Source: Adiantum capillus-veneris
Lineage: Eukaryota > Streptophyta > Polypodiopsida > Polypodiales > Pteridaceae
Assembly (NCBI GenBank): GCA_014529385.2
Contig: CM043964.1
Span: forward strand, 109,459,587 to 109,519,586
Direction: 5' to 3'
DNA length: 60,000 bases
In this document: piece after piece, positions 34,711 through 47,559 of the stretch
How positions within the stretch are numbered: the first letter of the stretch is position 1
Layout: every line of letters begins with the position of its first letter
Position numbers and translations under genes: made by a program
The notes under the pieces: model-generated
Databases searched by the model: none
The model's input: only the letters and a program-made list of their open reading frames with translations
What the model was told of the DNA's origin: nothing

Positions 34711-35910
34711 GCTACCTTTACACAAAGGGAATGAGGGACACATGTCAGCTCCCTAGCCCAGATGCCCACAAGGTGTACTCAAATCCTATTGGATGGCCTT
34801 GGAGGTGGACCAATGAGAATTAGGATAGACTAAATCTAGTTTAATTAATTTAAAAACACTTAATAAAAGAACCAATAAGAATTAAGCTCTCTAGAAGACT
34901 ATTGGACAGTCTCCCAAGGGGTCCAATGAGCATTCAATAGCCCAATGGCTTGCCTGATTCCTATTGGCTAGGAGACAAAAGGGTCCAATGAGAGTTTAGT
35001 TGCATTAATTAATTACCTAAAGCTCTCACAAAAGGGGGAAATGGGGACACATGTCAAAAGGCTATCACTTATGCTCTTGAAATTCCATTGGCTAGGCATG
35101 GGGAGGTCCAATAGTGTTGCAGCATGCGCAAATAGCAAGAGGGGTCGACCAAGAGAAAGAGGGGTCTAATTTTCTCAAGGCATTATCCACACACACTGAC
35201 ACAAACTCATGTGTGAAGAAAGAAGACTCTCTCTCTCTCTCTCCTTCTCAAGCTTTAATGGAAAGCTTATCACCTACTCCAAGCTTGTGAGAAGGGAGGC
35301 CTACACCAACAACTCTTGGCTTTGTGATGCAAATCCAACCAAGAGCCAAGCTTCAATGCATGCTCATCTCCTCTACCATGCTAATTACTAAGCTAAGATA
35401 TGCTAATATGAGTGATTATGTGAGGAGATGTACTTCTTTCTCGTAAGAATACTCCTTCTTCCTCTCAATCTACTCTCATACCCCGCTAGCTCTCACCATC
35501 TTTGAAGGTGTGTGAGGTCTAGGGTCTAAGACCGTGAGGGAATTGATGTTGTGTTTGATAAGTGTTTTGTTTAGTGCATGAAGGTTCCATCTTCATTGCA
35601 CTAGCTAGTATTGAAGGAACACAAAGAATTGTATTGTAAAATGTCTCTCTTGATGGGGGAAACCATAATACAAAGGCTTTTGGAGGGGGGACCACTCCAT
35701 GTAAATCCGGTCCTCAAGTATTGTCAATAGCTTAATTTCTCTCTCTTTTGAAGTATTGTTCATGATATCTAACTAGGTGTTATACTTTTTGTTGCTCTCT
35801 CCACCCAAGCACTCTTGTTATTCTCATTAGGAATCTATTCTAATGAAATGCTCACTATGTTCATGCTATTTTCCGCTACAAACAAGTTACTAGGCCATTT
35901 AATGTTGCAC
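34300..35910 (+). repeat. 3' LTR of element I (right end unknown)
   Basis: Starts TGTCATAATAACTAATATC right after the polypurine tract, the same start as LTR J on the other strand. It includes the (CA)n tract at 34,657-34,710 and CT tracts near 35,228. No internal coding region. I cannot place its right end; the given limit is where a dispersed repeat begins. Confidence 0.5.
34657..34710. repeat. (CA)n microsatellite
   Basis: Pure CA tract of about 53 bases inside the 3' LTR of element I. Confidence 0.97.
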
Positions 35911-35911
35911 A

Positions 35912-36385
35912 TGTGTCGCTCAATTCCTCTTAGGTCTTGCAAGACATCCATATGTGCTTGATATCATATTCTTGTATGAAGAGAGCCTGCCTCAAGAGGG
36001 CATGATCTTTGGGCTCTTTACTTTATGCAAACAATCCACACCTCCCCTTGCGTATCTAAGTTTACTTCATTTACAAGATCTATGACACTTGCTTTTAACG
36101 TTGGGGCCCTAGATTGATGGGGGCCATTGATCCCATCTCCCATGTCCGTGTGAGATATAGACGAGCAATGCGAATAAGGTTTAGCACATGCCTATCCTCT
36201 CCCGCTCTCACAAACCTCTTGGACAAGACTTTGGAAAGGCAACCACTGGATTGCGGGATGCATGTGTTGCTCAATTCCTCTTAGGTCTTGCAAGACATCC
36301 ATATGTGCTTGACATCATATTCTTGTATGAAGAGAACCTGCCTCAAAAGGGCATGATCTTTGGGTTCTCTACTTTATGCAAACAA
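35912..36385. repeat. Direct repeat pair of about 120 bp (35,912-36,030 and 36,262-36,385)
   Basis: Both copies run GCTCAATTCCTCTTAGGTC, then GCAAGACATCCATATGTGCTTG, and end ACTTTATGCAAACAA, about 349 bases apart with a few substitutions. The right copy lies within LTR J. Confidence 0.88.
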
Positions 36386-36499
36386 GAATTAAGATATAGA
36401 TGTGCTTATAGATCTATTTCAGCACGAGGCCAATGGTAAAGGGATCCAAATGAGAAAAGGTCTATCAAAGAGAAAGGTTAGATATTAGATTTTATGACA
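36100..36499 (-). repeat. 3' LTR start of element J (left end uncertain)
   Basis: On the minus strand a polypurine tract (TTCAAGAGACGGGTAA, complement of 36,500-36,515) is followed by TGTCATAAAATCTAATATC from 36,499 leftward. It converges tail-to-tail with the LTR of element I. The left limit is a placeholder. Confidence 0.5.
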
Positions 36500-36856
36500 T
36501 TACCCGTCTCTTGAAATCATAGTTGTCCTCGACTATGAGGTAGAAGAGAAAAAGGTGTAGTCATTAGTCAATTTTACTTAGCGGGTAGAGGACCCCTTTT
36601 TACCCTACGACATCTTTCCAAGATGGATGACTAATCCATTTGGTGCTTGGGAGACATAGCTTCCGCAAGCATGTCTACTCTTTAGTCCATTTCATTCTCC
36701 CAAAGTAGAGTGACAATTTCTACTTGGTGTTTGAGAGACATCGTCGTCACAAACATGATTCTAAGCATGCATACTATTCAAATTTGTGCACAATAAAAAG
36801 AGAATTAGTCTTATAAGACAAAACATGAGTCATTTAAAAGAAATTTGTACATTTGT

Positions 36857-38010
36857 TTACTCTAATGTAGCATTGTAAGCATTTTCAAGGTTCATACTAT
36901 CCTTAAGCTGTATTCCTTGCATCCATCTAGCATCTTTAAAAGGATAATTTTTGAACTTAATAAGATACCGTCGGATAATCTTACCATGTCTTAGTACCTT
37001 GTCTTCATGCCAAAGGATAGCTTTGGGTTGCAGTACCTCTTCTTGGTCTTCAACTTCGAGAGGGTCTTCAATAATTGGTTCACTTGGTGGCTCGCCTTTG
37101 TAGGGCTTAAGTAGGCATATATGAAAGGCATTGTGTATGAGCCAATGGTTGGGCAACTTGAGTTGATAAGCGGTCTCATTGATGGGCTTCAAGATTTGGA
37201 AAGGACCATAGTATCTTTTTGCTAGTTTAGCATAATACTTTTGATGGCCCGTAGGATTTTTGCCCGTTGTTTTCAATAATTTATCCTTAGGAAACTTGAC
37301 TAAGACCCAATCATTTTCTTTGAACGTTAAGGCCCTTCTATGCTTATCAACATCCGCTTTTTGCCTTTGTTGAGAGATGGATATAGCCTCCTAAATCTTT
37401 TGAAAAGATTCTTTTAGGTCACGGGACGGCTATATCATCGGCGGCAAAGATCTTCCCATGTACTTTGAGTAGCAAGGGACTTTTAGGTCTTCCCTCAATG
37501 ATCTCAAAAGGTGCCTTTCCCGTAGAAGTATGCACAGTATTATTGTAAGCATACTCTACAAGTGGTAAGTACTTTTTACATTGTGAGTGTTGATCTACTT
37601 CTGTAACATATGTCTTTAGTAGATCGAGTATCGTAAGATTGGCTATCTCACTTTGGCCATCCATTTGTGGGTGATAGGCCGAAGAGAAGTTCAATATTGT
37701 TCCTAGATTTTCAAAGAGACCTTTCCAAAAATTACTGGTCATTCTAGGATCTCTATCTGACACAATGGATGTGGGTAATCCATAGTGTTTGAAAATTTGA
37801 ATATGAAGAGAGTTGCCATTTGGTGTGCCTTTATACTCTTTTTGACAGAAATAAAGTGTGCTTGTTTGGTAAACCTGTCAACTATTGTCCATATTCCCGT
37901 ATTCCCATGGATAGACTTGGGTAATCCAAAGATGAAATCCATGTATATACTCTCCCATGGTGAATTTGGGTAGGCAATGGCTGGAGTAATCCAGGTTGCT
38001 TCCCTCTATC
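36857..38010 (-). pseudogene. Integrase C-terminal half and chromodomain of element J
   Basis: Minus-strand frames at 37,739-37,942 (MDFIFGLPKSIHGNTGIW), 37,419-37,763 (SDRDPRMTSNFWKGLFENLG; HPQMDGQSEIAN; EYAYNNTVHTSTGKAPFEII) and 36,857-37,276 (NHWLIHNAFHICLLKPYKGE; RRYLIKFKNYPFKDARWM; stop at 36,857). These give integrase catalytic D and E residues, the C-terminal domain and a chromodomain. A frameshift separates the last two. Everything upstream (gag to RNase H) is missing; the match stops at about 38,010. It is the closest relative of element I here. Confidence 0.85.
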
Positions 38011-40237
38011 ATAAATTGGACAAAAAGCAGTCAGCACCAATAATGTCGAGCACAAGCTGGGTCAAAACGATTGTGTGTGTGGGCCGAAGTAGGATGCACC
38101 AAAACTGGCCAGTGAACACATGTGTGTATGTGTGGTGATTTTGTGCAATATGCAGGCCACCAAAGGGTGGGCAATAAGCGGTTTTAAATTCCCCCTCTCT
38201 TTTTTTTTGAAAAATTTGATAAATGTTTGTTCCCACGAAGAGAATGTGAAGTTTTTATTGGAAATATCCATCTCGATAATATGATTGTTCATTTTCATTT
38301 CCAAGGTCAATAAAAAGCAATGAGCTTGCTTGAATCACCACATGAGAAATTGAGCACAAAGCTTTTATAATACCATACCTCATTCACAATCAATCGGATT
38401 CCAATGCACTGTGAAATTCATCTCCACATACACCAAATTAATGTTCAATCCTCAATCAAAGATGCAAAATCATCTACATTTTGATCTCAATTGCCTTTCA
38501 ATGCATAGTGCACAAACAATTCAATTAGGAGACACATTCCTGAATTGAATCATCATGAAAGCTCAAAACATGGATTTGTTGCTTATGGATCAAGCATTGC
38601 ATCCACAATGTAGCGCGAGACTTCTCTCAAATGCAAATGTGTATCCAATTTCCAATCATTGCAATTTTGAAGTTCTCATATACGATTTCTCTAATCATTC
38701 AAACCGTTTTGATTTGTCATCTTTGGTTTGCATGGCTACTCATGAGTGATTTTTGGGTACAATTAAGCACATAAATGAATGCAACATTGCCATGTTCATC
38801 ATTTAGATCAATCATTAGCATGGAAACACACAAAATTCTTCACAATTGGGCATTATTTGAGCAATCTATCTCAACATTTGACCCGATTTGTGATACCCAT
38901 ATCAAAATATTTGGCCAAATCATCATCATAATTGGTAAAAAATACCGATTATTCATTCACAAATTGGATTGTACATGCCATTGATTGGCACACACCCAAA
39001 TTTAGACCAAAATTTTATGCAACTAATCCATCAATTTCACATTGTAATGCTCAAATTGCAAACTCAATCAAGCATAAATAAATGCATGCATGCTCATTTC
39101 TAAAAAAAGTTAACACTATTTTTGACCCAATCAAGCAATGCACACACTCAAAAATTAAGTACAAAAGATCAAACTTGGCTAAATTGGCAATGCATTTAGG
39201 CTTACACCTAATGATTGCACACACTTTTCATGCACATTTCACAATCAAAAAGAATTTTGGTGCCCCAATTGACTATCAATCATTGAAAATCAAGTGTCCT
39301 TGGATGCGCACACACACTCAAATTTTGCCCAATTGTTTGGCATTTAGGCTTATCCAATGATTGAATTAGCCTAACATACACATCAATTACATGATTGCAT
39401 ACTCATAATCATCAATTCCATCAATTTCTATACATGTACACACTCAAGATTAGGTGCACACACACTTGAATTTTTTGGCAGTTTTTTTCCTCTTTGGTGC
39501 ATTACACACACAATGAATTTTATGCACACACATGAATTCTTGATGGGACTTAAGCATTATGTTGGCACACACAAAGTTCATTAGTCAAAATTTGACCATT
39601 GATTTCATTCCAAGTGAATGAAATTAGGTGCAAAGTGTAGGTCAATTGATTTACACACCTATTTTAGCAAATAATTAGCAAACATTGAACCACATTAATC
39701 AATCAAGAATTGACATGAGCAAGTGAGTGTACTTACATAGTAATCACACTCCAAACTATTCCTTTGCTCCATGCAAAGATGCATCATTCCACACACAAGT
39801 GTGTGCACCATCAAATCGGCTCCAAAATCGACCATTGTAGGCCAAACATCAAACACTCAAATCATCAAATTATGCATAAATTAGCACAATTAACTTGATT
39901 AGAGTGATGATTTCACCTCTTATAAGGGGATTGATCATACTTTACACATCAAATATTAGTGGTTAGGTTAACAAAGTTAATAAAAAATTAGTTAAAATTA
40001 GCATGAAATTAGTACAATTAGCATGGAAATAAAGCGAAATTAGTAAGGGTTAGTATGAAATTAGAAAAATTAGGGATGAAATTGGGGGTTTGGGGTATTC
40101 ATAACTCAAAAATTAGCTTCAATTACTTGCACAACATCATCAAATTAAACCAAAATTGAGTTATGCACACTCAAAAACCGATGAAATTAGTAATGAAATT
40201 ACTCTATTATATCCTATACTCACTAGCTTAGGTTATT
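38011..40237 (-). other. AT-rich non-coding stretch, probably the leader of the element with LTR K
   Basis: No supportable coding region. It is strikingly AT-rich, with many CACACA-containing phrases (GCACACACACTCAAATT type) and AAATTAG phrases. On the minus strand it lies downstream of a primer-binding site, which fits the very long leaders of Tat/Athila-type gypsy elements. The left end is joined abruptly to the integrase of element J. Confidence 0.45.
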
Positions 40238-40257
40238 GATCCCCGTCAGCAGAGCCA
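40238..40257 (-). other. Tat/Athila-like primer-binding site
   Basis: The minus strand reads TGGCTCTGCTGACGGGGATC, two bases inside an LTR end. The known plant Athila/Tat site has the form TGGCGCCGTTGCCGGGGATC, so 15 or 16 of 20 positions agree. A different tRNA may be used. Confidence 0.6.
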
Positions 40258-40259
40258 AA

Positions 40260-41350
40260 TGTTGGGGGCAATCGTAGCATAGGCGAATCAACCCAAGACC
40301 AACAAAATTATCAATCCTAGGATCGGCAACCCAACTAGGGCATGGAAGCACGAGCATCGGATGTATCAAATGAGAGGATTCAAGAGTATGCTCATCCAAT
40401 GCAATAGAGATTAGCCATGAATCACTAACTCTAATCACATCATCAATCAAGCATCACCTACACATATTAAGCCCACCAAATTTTGACTTACCATAGACTA
40501 GAATCTCTAAACACGCTCTTGATAAGCACACACTAATTGCATTGGTGTTGGCCTCTCCAATCACCACATGCCAATCAAAGCACTTCATCAAAAGCTACAC
40601 ATACAAGGTTAATGGTGCTAGAGTTTCATAAAACACATCCACACACAAGCAAACAATAGGGCACATACACTAATTACAAGATTAATAACCAACTTAATCA
40701 ACCTAATTAGAGATGTTAAACATCACAAATCGAATGCTCATAGAAGGATAGGAGTGGTTAATAAGCAAGAAGTCATCACACACACTCAAATCTAGAATAA
40801 TGAGAAAGGTGAAACTCCTTCATGACATAATGGAATATAGAAGAAGTAAACTAATGAAGAAAGTAGAGATTAGATTAAGAAGCTTCTCTAATTACAATGG
40901 ATTAGCAATGGCCTCTTAAGCATGGGCATTAAGCTCAAGGCTAGGCCATCCATAGAGTGAACACTCAAGAGAGAGAGAGAGAGAGCTCTCAAAAGTGGAT
41001 CCTCAAGAGTGGATACTCAAGAATGAAGCCTTCTTGCATAAAGTCTTCTTTATAAAGGCTTGCACCACAATCCCTTCTACTATGGGTTTAAGTTTGAGCC
41101 TCTTAGCTAGCATATACAACTTGGAACTCACAATGAGCCCAAAACCTTATACAAATGTGGGTAGAAAATTATGTGCACATCCATAGCATATCTCCTGCTT
41201 GATGCATAATCGATGTAGCATGTGTTAGCCGCTAACAACTATCCAACTATGCCAATTGCTAGGCTATATGATTTGAGTGCTAACTTGAACACTATGGAAA
41301 TTGCTAGGCTGCATGATTTGAGTGCTAACCTACAAAGGAGCTAAAGGAGT
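40260..41350 (-). repeat. LTR K (5' LTR, minus strand; outer end uncertain)
   Basis: Plus-strand reading begins TGTTGGGGGCAATCG two bases from the primer-binding site. It carries a GA tract (40,971-40,985) and an internal short duplication of ATTGCTAGGCT...GATTTGAGTGCTAAC (41,258-41,330). No second LTR is present, so the far end is estimated. Confidence 0.45.
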
Positions 41351-42155
41351 GGCACAAACATTATCCTTCAATCATGAGGAGATTTATGGAGTTTCATGGG
41401 AGGAAACTCAAGAATTGATGAAGCAAAGGAGATGAAGCACGCTACAAAAGCTCTCAAACATCCCTTATTTCCTCCATTGAATACCACAAGTAACCTAACC
41501 CCTAAGGAGATGGATTCTTTTTTATTGAAGTTATCAGGTAGGACTTTTCAATCAATGGCACCATTATGGGAAAAGAAACACCACCAAGGAAACCTACATT
41601 GACCCCTTCATCCCAAATAGGCTTCTAGAAGTGGTGCTGCAAGACACCCAATAAAAGCTATGGGCTTTTGGAAACTTTGCCTTGCTAGTGCCAATGAATG
41701 AAGGGTTTCTTCTTACCTGGCTAAATGAAAAAGAAAAAATAGCAGCAAGAATGGACTTGAACTAGATACTAATGAACAATTCATCTAAGATTCTAGAAAC
41801 TTTTCTAATGGGATGACCTTTCACTATGTCCTAATTTGAGACATGAATGTGTTTCCAAGATTTGGGATGTGTCCTTGGTGCCAAAGGGATTATCTCCCTC
41901 ACTTGGAGAGACCAATAGTTCACCACTTAGCTATGGAATATCCATAGGCCTCTTATCAATTGTGGGTGTTACTTTATGGGGGAAGCTTGCACCAATGGAA
42001 ATGTATTATGGTTTGATCATGCATTGTGGCTCATGATCCAAATGGTGGAATCTTTCTTCCCTGTTGATTCTCTCAAGAATTCAACACTGAAATTTGTGAA
42101 GTGGGTCTCTACTAAAGGGCAAGAAGCAATCAAGTCCCTACTAATATGTGCTATG

Positions 42156-42380
42156 TCAAGCGTGCTTCCCCTTTTTCACTAGCCGATGACTAACCTCGTA
42201 GGGAGTTGGAATTTTTCTTAGCAAAGGCATTACTACTTACTAGACATGACCGCAAGGAGAGGCTCAAAGACTATATCAAGCAAGCTACCCTCTTTCACTA
42301 GCCACCATTAACTTGGTAGGGAGTCGGAATTGTTCTTAGAAAAGGAATTACTACCTGCTAGACACGACCACAAAAAGTCA
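42156..42380. repeat. ~121 bp tandem duplication
   Basis: TTTTTCACTAGCCGATGACTAAC...ACATGACCGCAA is followed by CTTTCACTAGCCACCATTAAC...ACACGACCACAA, offset about 121 bases, with many substitutions, so it is old. Confidence 0.85.
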
Positions 42381-43765
42381 AGAGAGCAAGGGTGGAAATA
42401 CACGGCAAGAGTAGGGGAAAACCCAAAGCCTAAAACCCTAGATACCTTACACAACCACCACCATGATACATCCCCTCATGGAATCCTATTGCCTCACCAT
42501 CAAAATATTTCTTAAGCTACTCCATTGTGAAAAAACTCATTAGCACTCAAGAGAACCCCCTCCATCAGCCTCTACAATGCATGCTACCCCTCCCATATCC
42601 CTACATCTAGAACCAGAATTGCCTATATCCTAGGGTGTGCACAAAATTCTAAGAACCTTATGTATTTTTTAAAGCAAGAAATGTTAGCCAGAGATAAATT
42701 AGAAAGAACAATAATCACCCCCATTCAATCAACCACATTCTCCCATATGTATCACTTCAAATATCACAATTCCTTCTTGGATATCAGCTCCTTAAGATGC
42801 TTCTTTGTTCTTTTTTCCTATGGTCTAGAGGGGAACAATGTAAATCAATTGGATGATGCCTATTTTGAATGAACTTTTACCAAGTCTATTAATTTAAAAT
42901 TATGCAATGCAAAATCTGCTTTTTGTCATGAATCACAACTTATGTATATGCATGCAATATGGGATTTTCCTAGAGGTTTAACATTCTAAGAGAGTCCCAC
43001 ATAAAGAACTCAAATCACATACCCACTCGCACCTTATGTCTACACACATCATATGAGGAACTATGGGCAATAGTTTACGCATTAATCATTGATAGTCTAA
43101 TTACATTAACCACTCCCTTTACAAGATGTTAAGGGTCTATTTTGGGAAGAATACATGCTAACATTCCTAATTTAATCAAAATTTTGCAGACCCTAGAAAA
43201 TGATGGATAGACTCAAGAAGGATATTTACATCACATTCTTCGACAAATCTCCTAACAACATTCTTGTTTACAAATTCAAGATAATAGAACAAGCAAGATT
43301 GATATTGATGGAACCTAATGTTGTACCTCATTTAGACGCCCAAAAGGAAATCTTATAGAAAATATATTCTACATGTGTGAAAGATTTTGCATTTCATATG
43401 CATTACAACTCTCATATCTAATGGCTATCTATAAATCTTATAAAATAGCTTTTAGATGGATCAACAATGGGGCTAGCTTTTTTTTTTTGACTTGTCCCTC
43501 TTGCCGTTGCATGCATCCTGAAAGCATGCAGCCCTTTAATAAAAAAGAGAGAGCCCATTGGCTGAACCAAAAATCTCTCTTATGCCACTATCTTAAAATC
43601 TAGACATGGTGGGTAGTAATAAAATCTCCGTATGATGTTGTAATGAACCTTCCATAGGGAGGCACCTCTGTTTTTCAGCATATGAAAAACTGATGTGTAA
43701 TTTCCAAACACCAAGGAGGCCAAGCTATAGAGATGCCCACATTTCACTTCCCCTGACAATGCATG

Positions 43766-43925
43766 TACCACAGATCTAGAAAGTCCTATTTTGCAGAGCA
43801 GTAAAGCAGTTTTTTACTTGAAAAGGCCAACATATATAAGAAATGTGCCACAAATCTAGAGAGTGCTATTTTGCATAGCACTAAAGCAATTTTTTACTCA
43901 CAAGGACCAAACCTGTAAGAAATGA
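43766..43925. repeat. 80 bp tandem duplication
   Basis: Two units carry CCACAGATCTAGAAAGTCCT and CCACAAATCTAGAGAGTGCT, starting at 43,767 and 43,847, both ending AAGAAATG. Confidence 0.88.
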
Positions 43926-45278
43926 CCATTGCTGCAGAGCTTTGTTGAGCATATGAGCAACCAACCAATTCAAGTCATCATCATGACAATCAATGAGGCT
44001 ATGGAGGGAATTGAATGCTATAGGGTTCCCACCTAATTGCTGATCAACAAGGAAATTTTTTGACAAAAGAGGTAGCTAGTGGAGGTAATCATTGTATAGG
44101 ATGACTACACATTGCTAAGAATAGACCTTGATTCCTAAAGATCATCACTAGAGTGAACAACCAAGAAAGATAAAATTTTACAAATGAGCACTGTTCAAGC
44201 ACACTAAATAGGAGTAACAAATTAGATGGACAATTGGTGGAGGAGCGAAGGATAAATGAAGAAATGTGGGAAATTCATTGAATGCACATTGACAGCAACA
44301 TGAGATGTAGTGGCACCCAAACAGTGAAAGGAGATTTAGACAAATTTATTGTGGGGTTTAGCATTGCATACCAACTCCCTTGTTTGAAAGATATTTCAAG
44401 AAACCAAAAGGTTTGGTCAAACAACAGTTCTACTTTTATTCAGATCACGTCTTGCATTGCCATGTGGTGGATAGTAACATTGACACCCACCCCAATGTAT
44501 CACTGGTAATTTAGCCTGTGCAAGTTGGCCCAAAATTGATGCAAGAGGAGGTCCACAAATTTCTCAAAGGGGTTCAAGTAGAGACTATGGCAATAGATTC
44601 TTCCCCCGCAATAGTTCATACACCAATGGCCAACAAAAATCTAGCAGAACGCTTACATACACCAAAGGGGAGTGCACATTCTAGCACTCAAAACATGGAG
44701 TGAGATCCATGTATTTCAGTTTGGTTTCTACAGAAGCAACACGGAAGATTGTTTTGGCTTTGTCTCTAAAGGCAAAGGTGACCTGCACGCAAACGTCCCA
44801 TAGTTCTGCTTCCCAGAGAATTAGAGACACTCATTGCATTAGCAAGCCAAGGGCAAGATCTTGCAAACCAAGGACAGACACCTGACATTTTGTGTGGCAA
44901 AATCCTTGAGCTTGAGATAGAGCTATCAAAGGCCCAAGTCAAGTTGTAACAGTAAACATCACTGTACATACCATTGCTAGAATAGGATGGTCCTTTGCAA
45001 CAAGGACTTGCAAACCCATCTCCCTCGCCTGAAAGTACTGATTTCAACATAGATGAATTACTGAATGAGCTGACTCAATCTTTGGCTAGAGCACTTCGCT
45101 CACTTTACCCCCACCTGTTTTGATTTGAAGGGAAAATGCAAAGTGCTACAGTTTTTGTAATCACAGCTCGTGATTTATCCCTCAGCTGTCCATTTTTGTA
45201 TTCTCGATCAAACAAATTGTATTGTATCTAACCGTAATTATGACTCTTATTGTAAAAGTAACTTGAGACTTGAGACAG

Positions 45279-45300
45279 AGAGAGAGAGAGAGAGAGAGAG
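45279..45300. repeat. (GA)n microsatellite
   Basis: GA tract at the left edge of the hAT region. Confidence 0.95.
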
Positions 45301-45379
45301 ATGAATACCAAGTAGTGTAGCATGGCGATCTTTCATATTTTTCACGTAGTCACACCACGTAAAACTTATAAACCTTTAG

Positions 45380-47480
45380 TCATGCATCTTCATCTTCATC
45401 TCCATCAAACACACCAATCATATCATCTACTTCATCCATATTATAGCATTCTGAAGCTATCTCCCATTCCATATCATTGCCATCATCTACTTTCGCAGCT
45501 ATAGCTTCATGGGTTTGAAAGACACCGTAGAGCTTTTGTCCTACTCTTGATGCAATGTTCACTGGCTTATGGATAAGTCTCATGTTACATAAAACATAGA
45601 CCAAATTAGAAGCCCATTTAGGGTGAGGCCAGTTTCGTTTCTTGGTATGCATAAAGTCAGATGCCGACCAATTTCTCTCACAGTTTCCACTTGATACTGC
45701 AACATATAGAACCCTAACTGCAATGTGTTGCAGCTCCACTTTCTCCCCACCATACTCCTTCCACGATAGAGGTGCACTTGTGTGTGCAATGGCATCTATA
45801 TGCCATGGATCCTGAAACATGCCAATTCTATTAGCATAATCAAGTCACTAATGAAAAGCAGTTTTCCCATCCTCCTGTCCCAATAGTTGAGAGCACACAG
45901 TTTTAAAGTCGGTCATGACTTCTTTATTAGCCAATTTTTGGTACATTTGAAATTTGGGATCCAATACAAATGCGGCACCATGCAACGGCGTATGCAATTG
46001 CATCCAATGCTTTTTGGCGGCTGTGATTATGGTAGCTTTGTCCTTTGCACCAAAGACAACATGCTCTCTTACTTTTCATAATGTCTCTAACATATACCAA
46101 TAAACTTGACCAAAGACAAAAAAGATTCTTTGTAGACTATTCTTGTAAAAGATCTACAAATGGTTTGGTTAGGGTGACAATTCTCTCTACATTGCACAAA
46201 AAAATTGTGAGTTCTCAAGTTATGCACATCTTGGAGTTGCCTCTTGGTAGCTAGGATACTTGCTGAGCCAAGCATCCCATCGTCTATCGGCTATCCTTTC
46301 AATCAAAGCAAGCTTCACTTCTAGCAAGGTGGCAAGAACATATATAGTATGCGGTTGTAAACCTTGTCGCACAAAATATCTGTAAAGTTTTATTGGGTGA
46401 TTTTATTCAAAAAAGAGCATACAAAAATTGATGCTTTCTAATAAATTTAACCACATGGTTTGCATACAATAGCATTTGTTTTATGATGACCATCTTACCA
46501 ATGTCTTTTAATAGAAAATTAAGAGTATGCACGAGGGCGGCACATGGCATCCAAGTAATCTCTGGGTGCTTAACTTGGATAGCCCTCTCTGCATCCTTGT
46601 AATTGGATGCATTCTTTGTGATAATTACAGTCACATTCTTTGGCCCACCTATCTTTGCTATGGAACGCTTATATATCCTTGCTAGATAATCGTTGGTTTT
46701 CTCTTTTAAAGAGGTGTCAATGGCTTTGACAAACATGGACCCTCTAGGGTTGATAAGCATCACATTAATAAGTGGCTTCTTCTGGCAGTTGGTCCATCCA
46801 TCCAATGCTATGGTGCAACCATATACATGATCAAAGTCTACCACCGTGCGTTTGAGGATGGCTTGAGTACTATCTTTCACTTTATCTAGATACTCTGTGT
46901 GTCTCTTATTATAATCAAAAAGCACAAACCCTTTTCTGGCTGTGCTCATTAAAGCATCTTGAAATATGGTATTGTACATAGCATTGAATGGTATACCAAA
47001 TTCCACAAAAGCTTGCGTCCATTTCAAGTGCAACTCAAGCAACCATTCCTTATCTAGCACTTCATACAACATTTGTCTATTGGATGATGCTTTACTAACT
47101 TTTGTTGAGCTAGGATTTGTTGTTGCTGACGTTGAAGCATGTCCATGAAGAGGAGTTTACTGGAGAGTGTAATCATTTGCTTCTGTAGGCATATGCTTTG
47201 TCCTCTCATTGACAACAGACATTTCAACATCCGTTGCAACTTGTTTGGTAGTAGCACTTTTCTTTTTATCTATAAGAATTTGCTCTGCTATGCGAGCATA
47301 CTTTGGCAGTCTAGCATGAATATCTCTTGGTGGAGCCATACGCTCGGACACATTACCGGGGACTTTAAACAAATGCTCTTTGATCCTGGTTGCATTACCA
47401 CGAACTCCTGGCCGCAAGTCTTGCATTTCAATCGAGATGTATCCTTTTTGACACGCAGCTCGTGGACGTAACTCCACTCA
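45380..47480 (-). pseudogene. hAT-superfamily transposase, decayed (BED finger, DUF659, dimerisation domain)
   Basis: Minus strand. The N-terminus near 47,440 has LKCKTCGQEF followed, after a frameshift, by NATRIKEHLF: a BED-type zinc finger with C-x2-C and H residues. A Lys-rich linker (47,160-47,280) leads to a continuous 46,407-47,072 frame that is DUF659-like: FGIPFNAMYNTIFQDAL, VYGCTIALDGWTNCQKKPLI, NVTVIITKNASNYKDAER, WMPCAALVHTLNFLLKDIGK. The middle (45,820-46,400) is decayed but keeps ALIERIADRRWDAWLSKYPSY. The C-terminal 45,380-45,820 frame carries the hAT dimerisation motif (AVRVLYVAVSSGNCERNWSA; HTKKRN) and an acidic tail. Terminal inverted repeats and an 8 bp duplication were not found. 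A domesticated hAT gene is possible, but the frame breaks argue against it. Confidence 0.85.
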
Positions 47481-47559
47481 TGTCCTTTCGCCATGATGAC
47501 ATATGAATTTAATCTGCTAGAATCAACAAATCGAGCTGTCAATTCTGAGGTCCAGTGAT

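Larger units (their letters stand above)
41351..45270. other. Unassigned 3.9 kb AT-rich region with short decayed frames
   Basis: Several plus-strand frames of 60-76 codons (41,396-41,602; 41,836-42,036; 42,660-42,872; 43,373-43,603; 44,282-44,509; 44,518-44,703) have no recognisable domain. The density of plus-strand fragments suggests old coding DNA, but I cannot name it. Local tandem duplications are listed separately. Confidence 0.4.
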
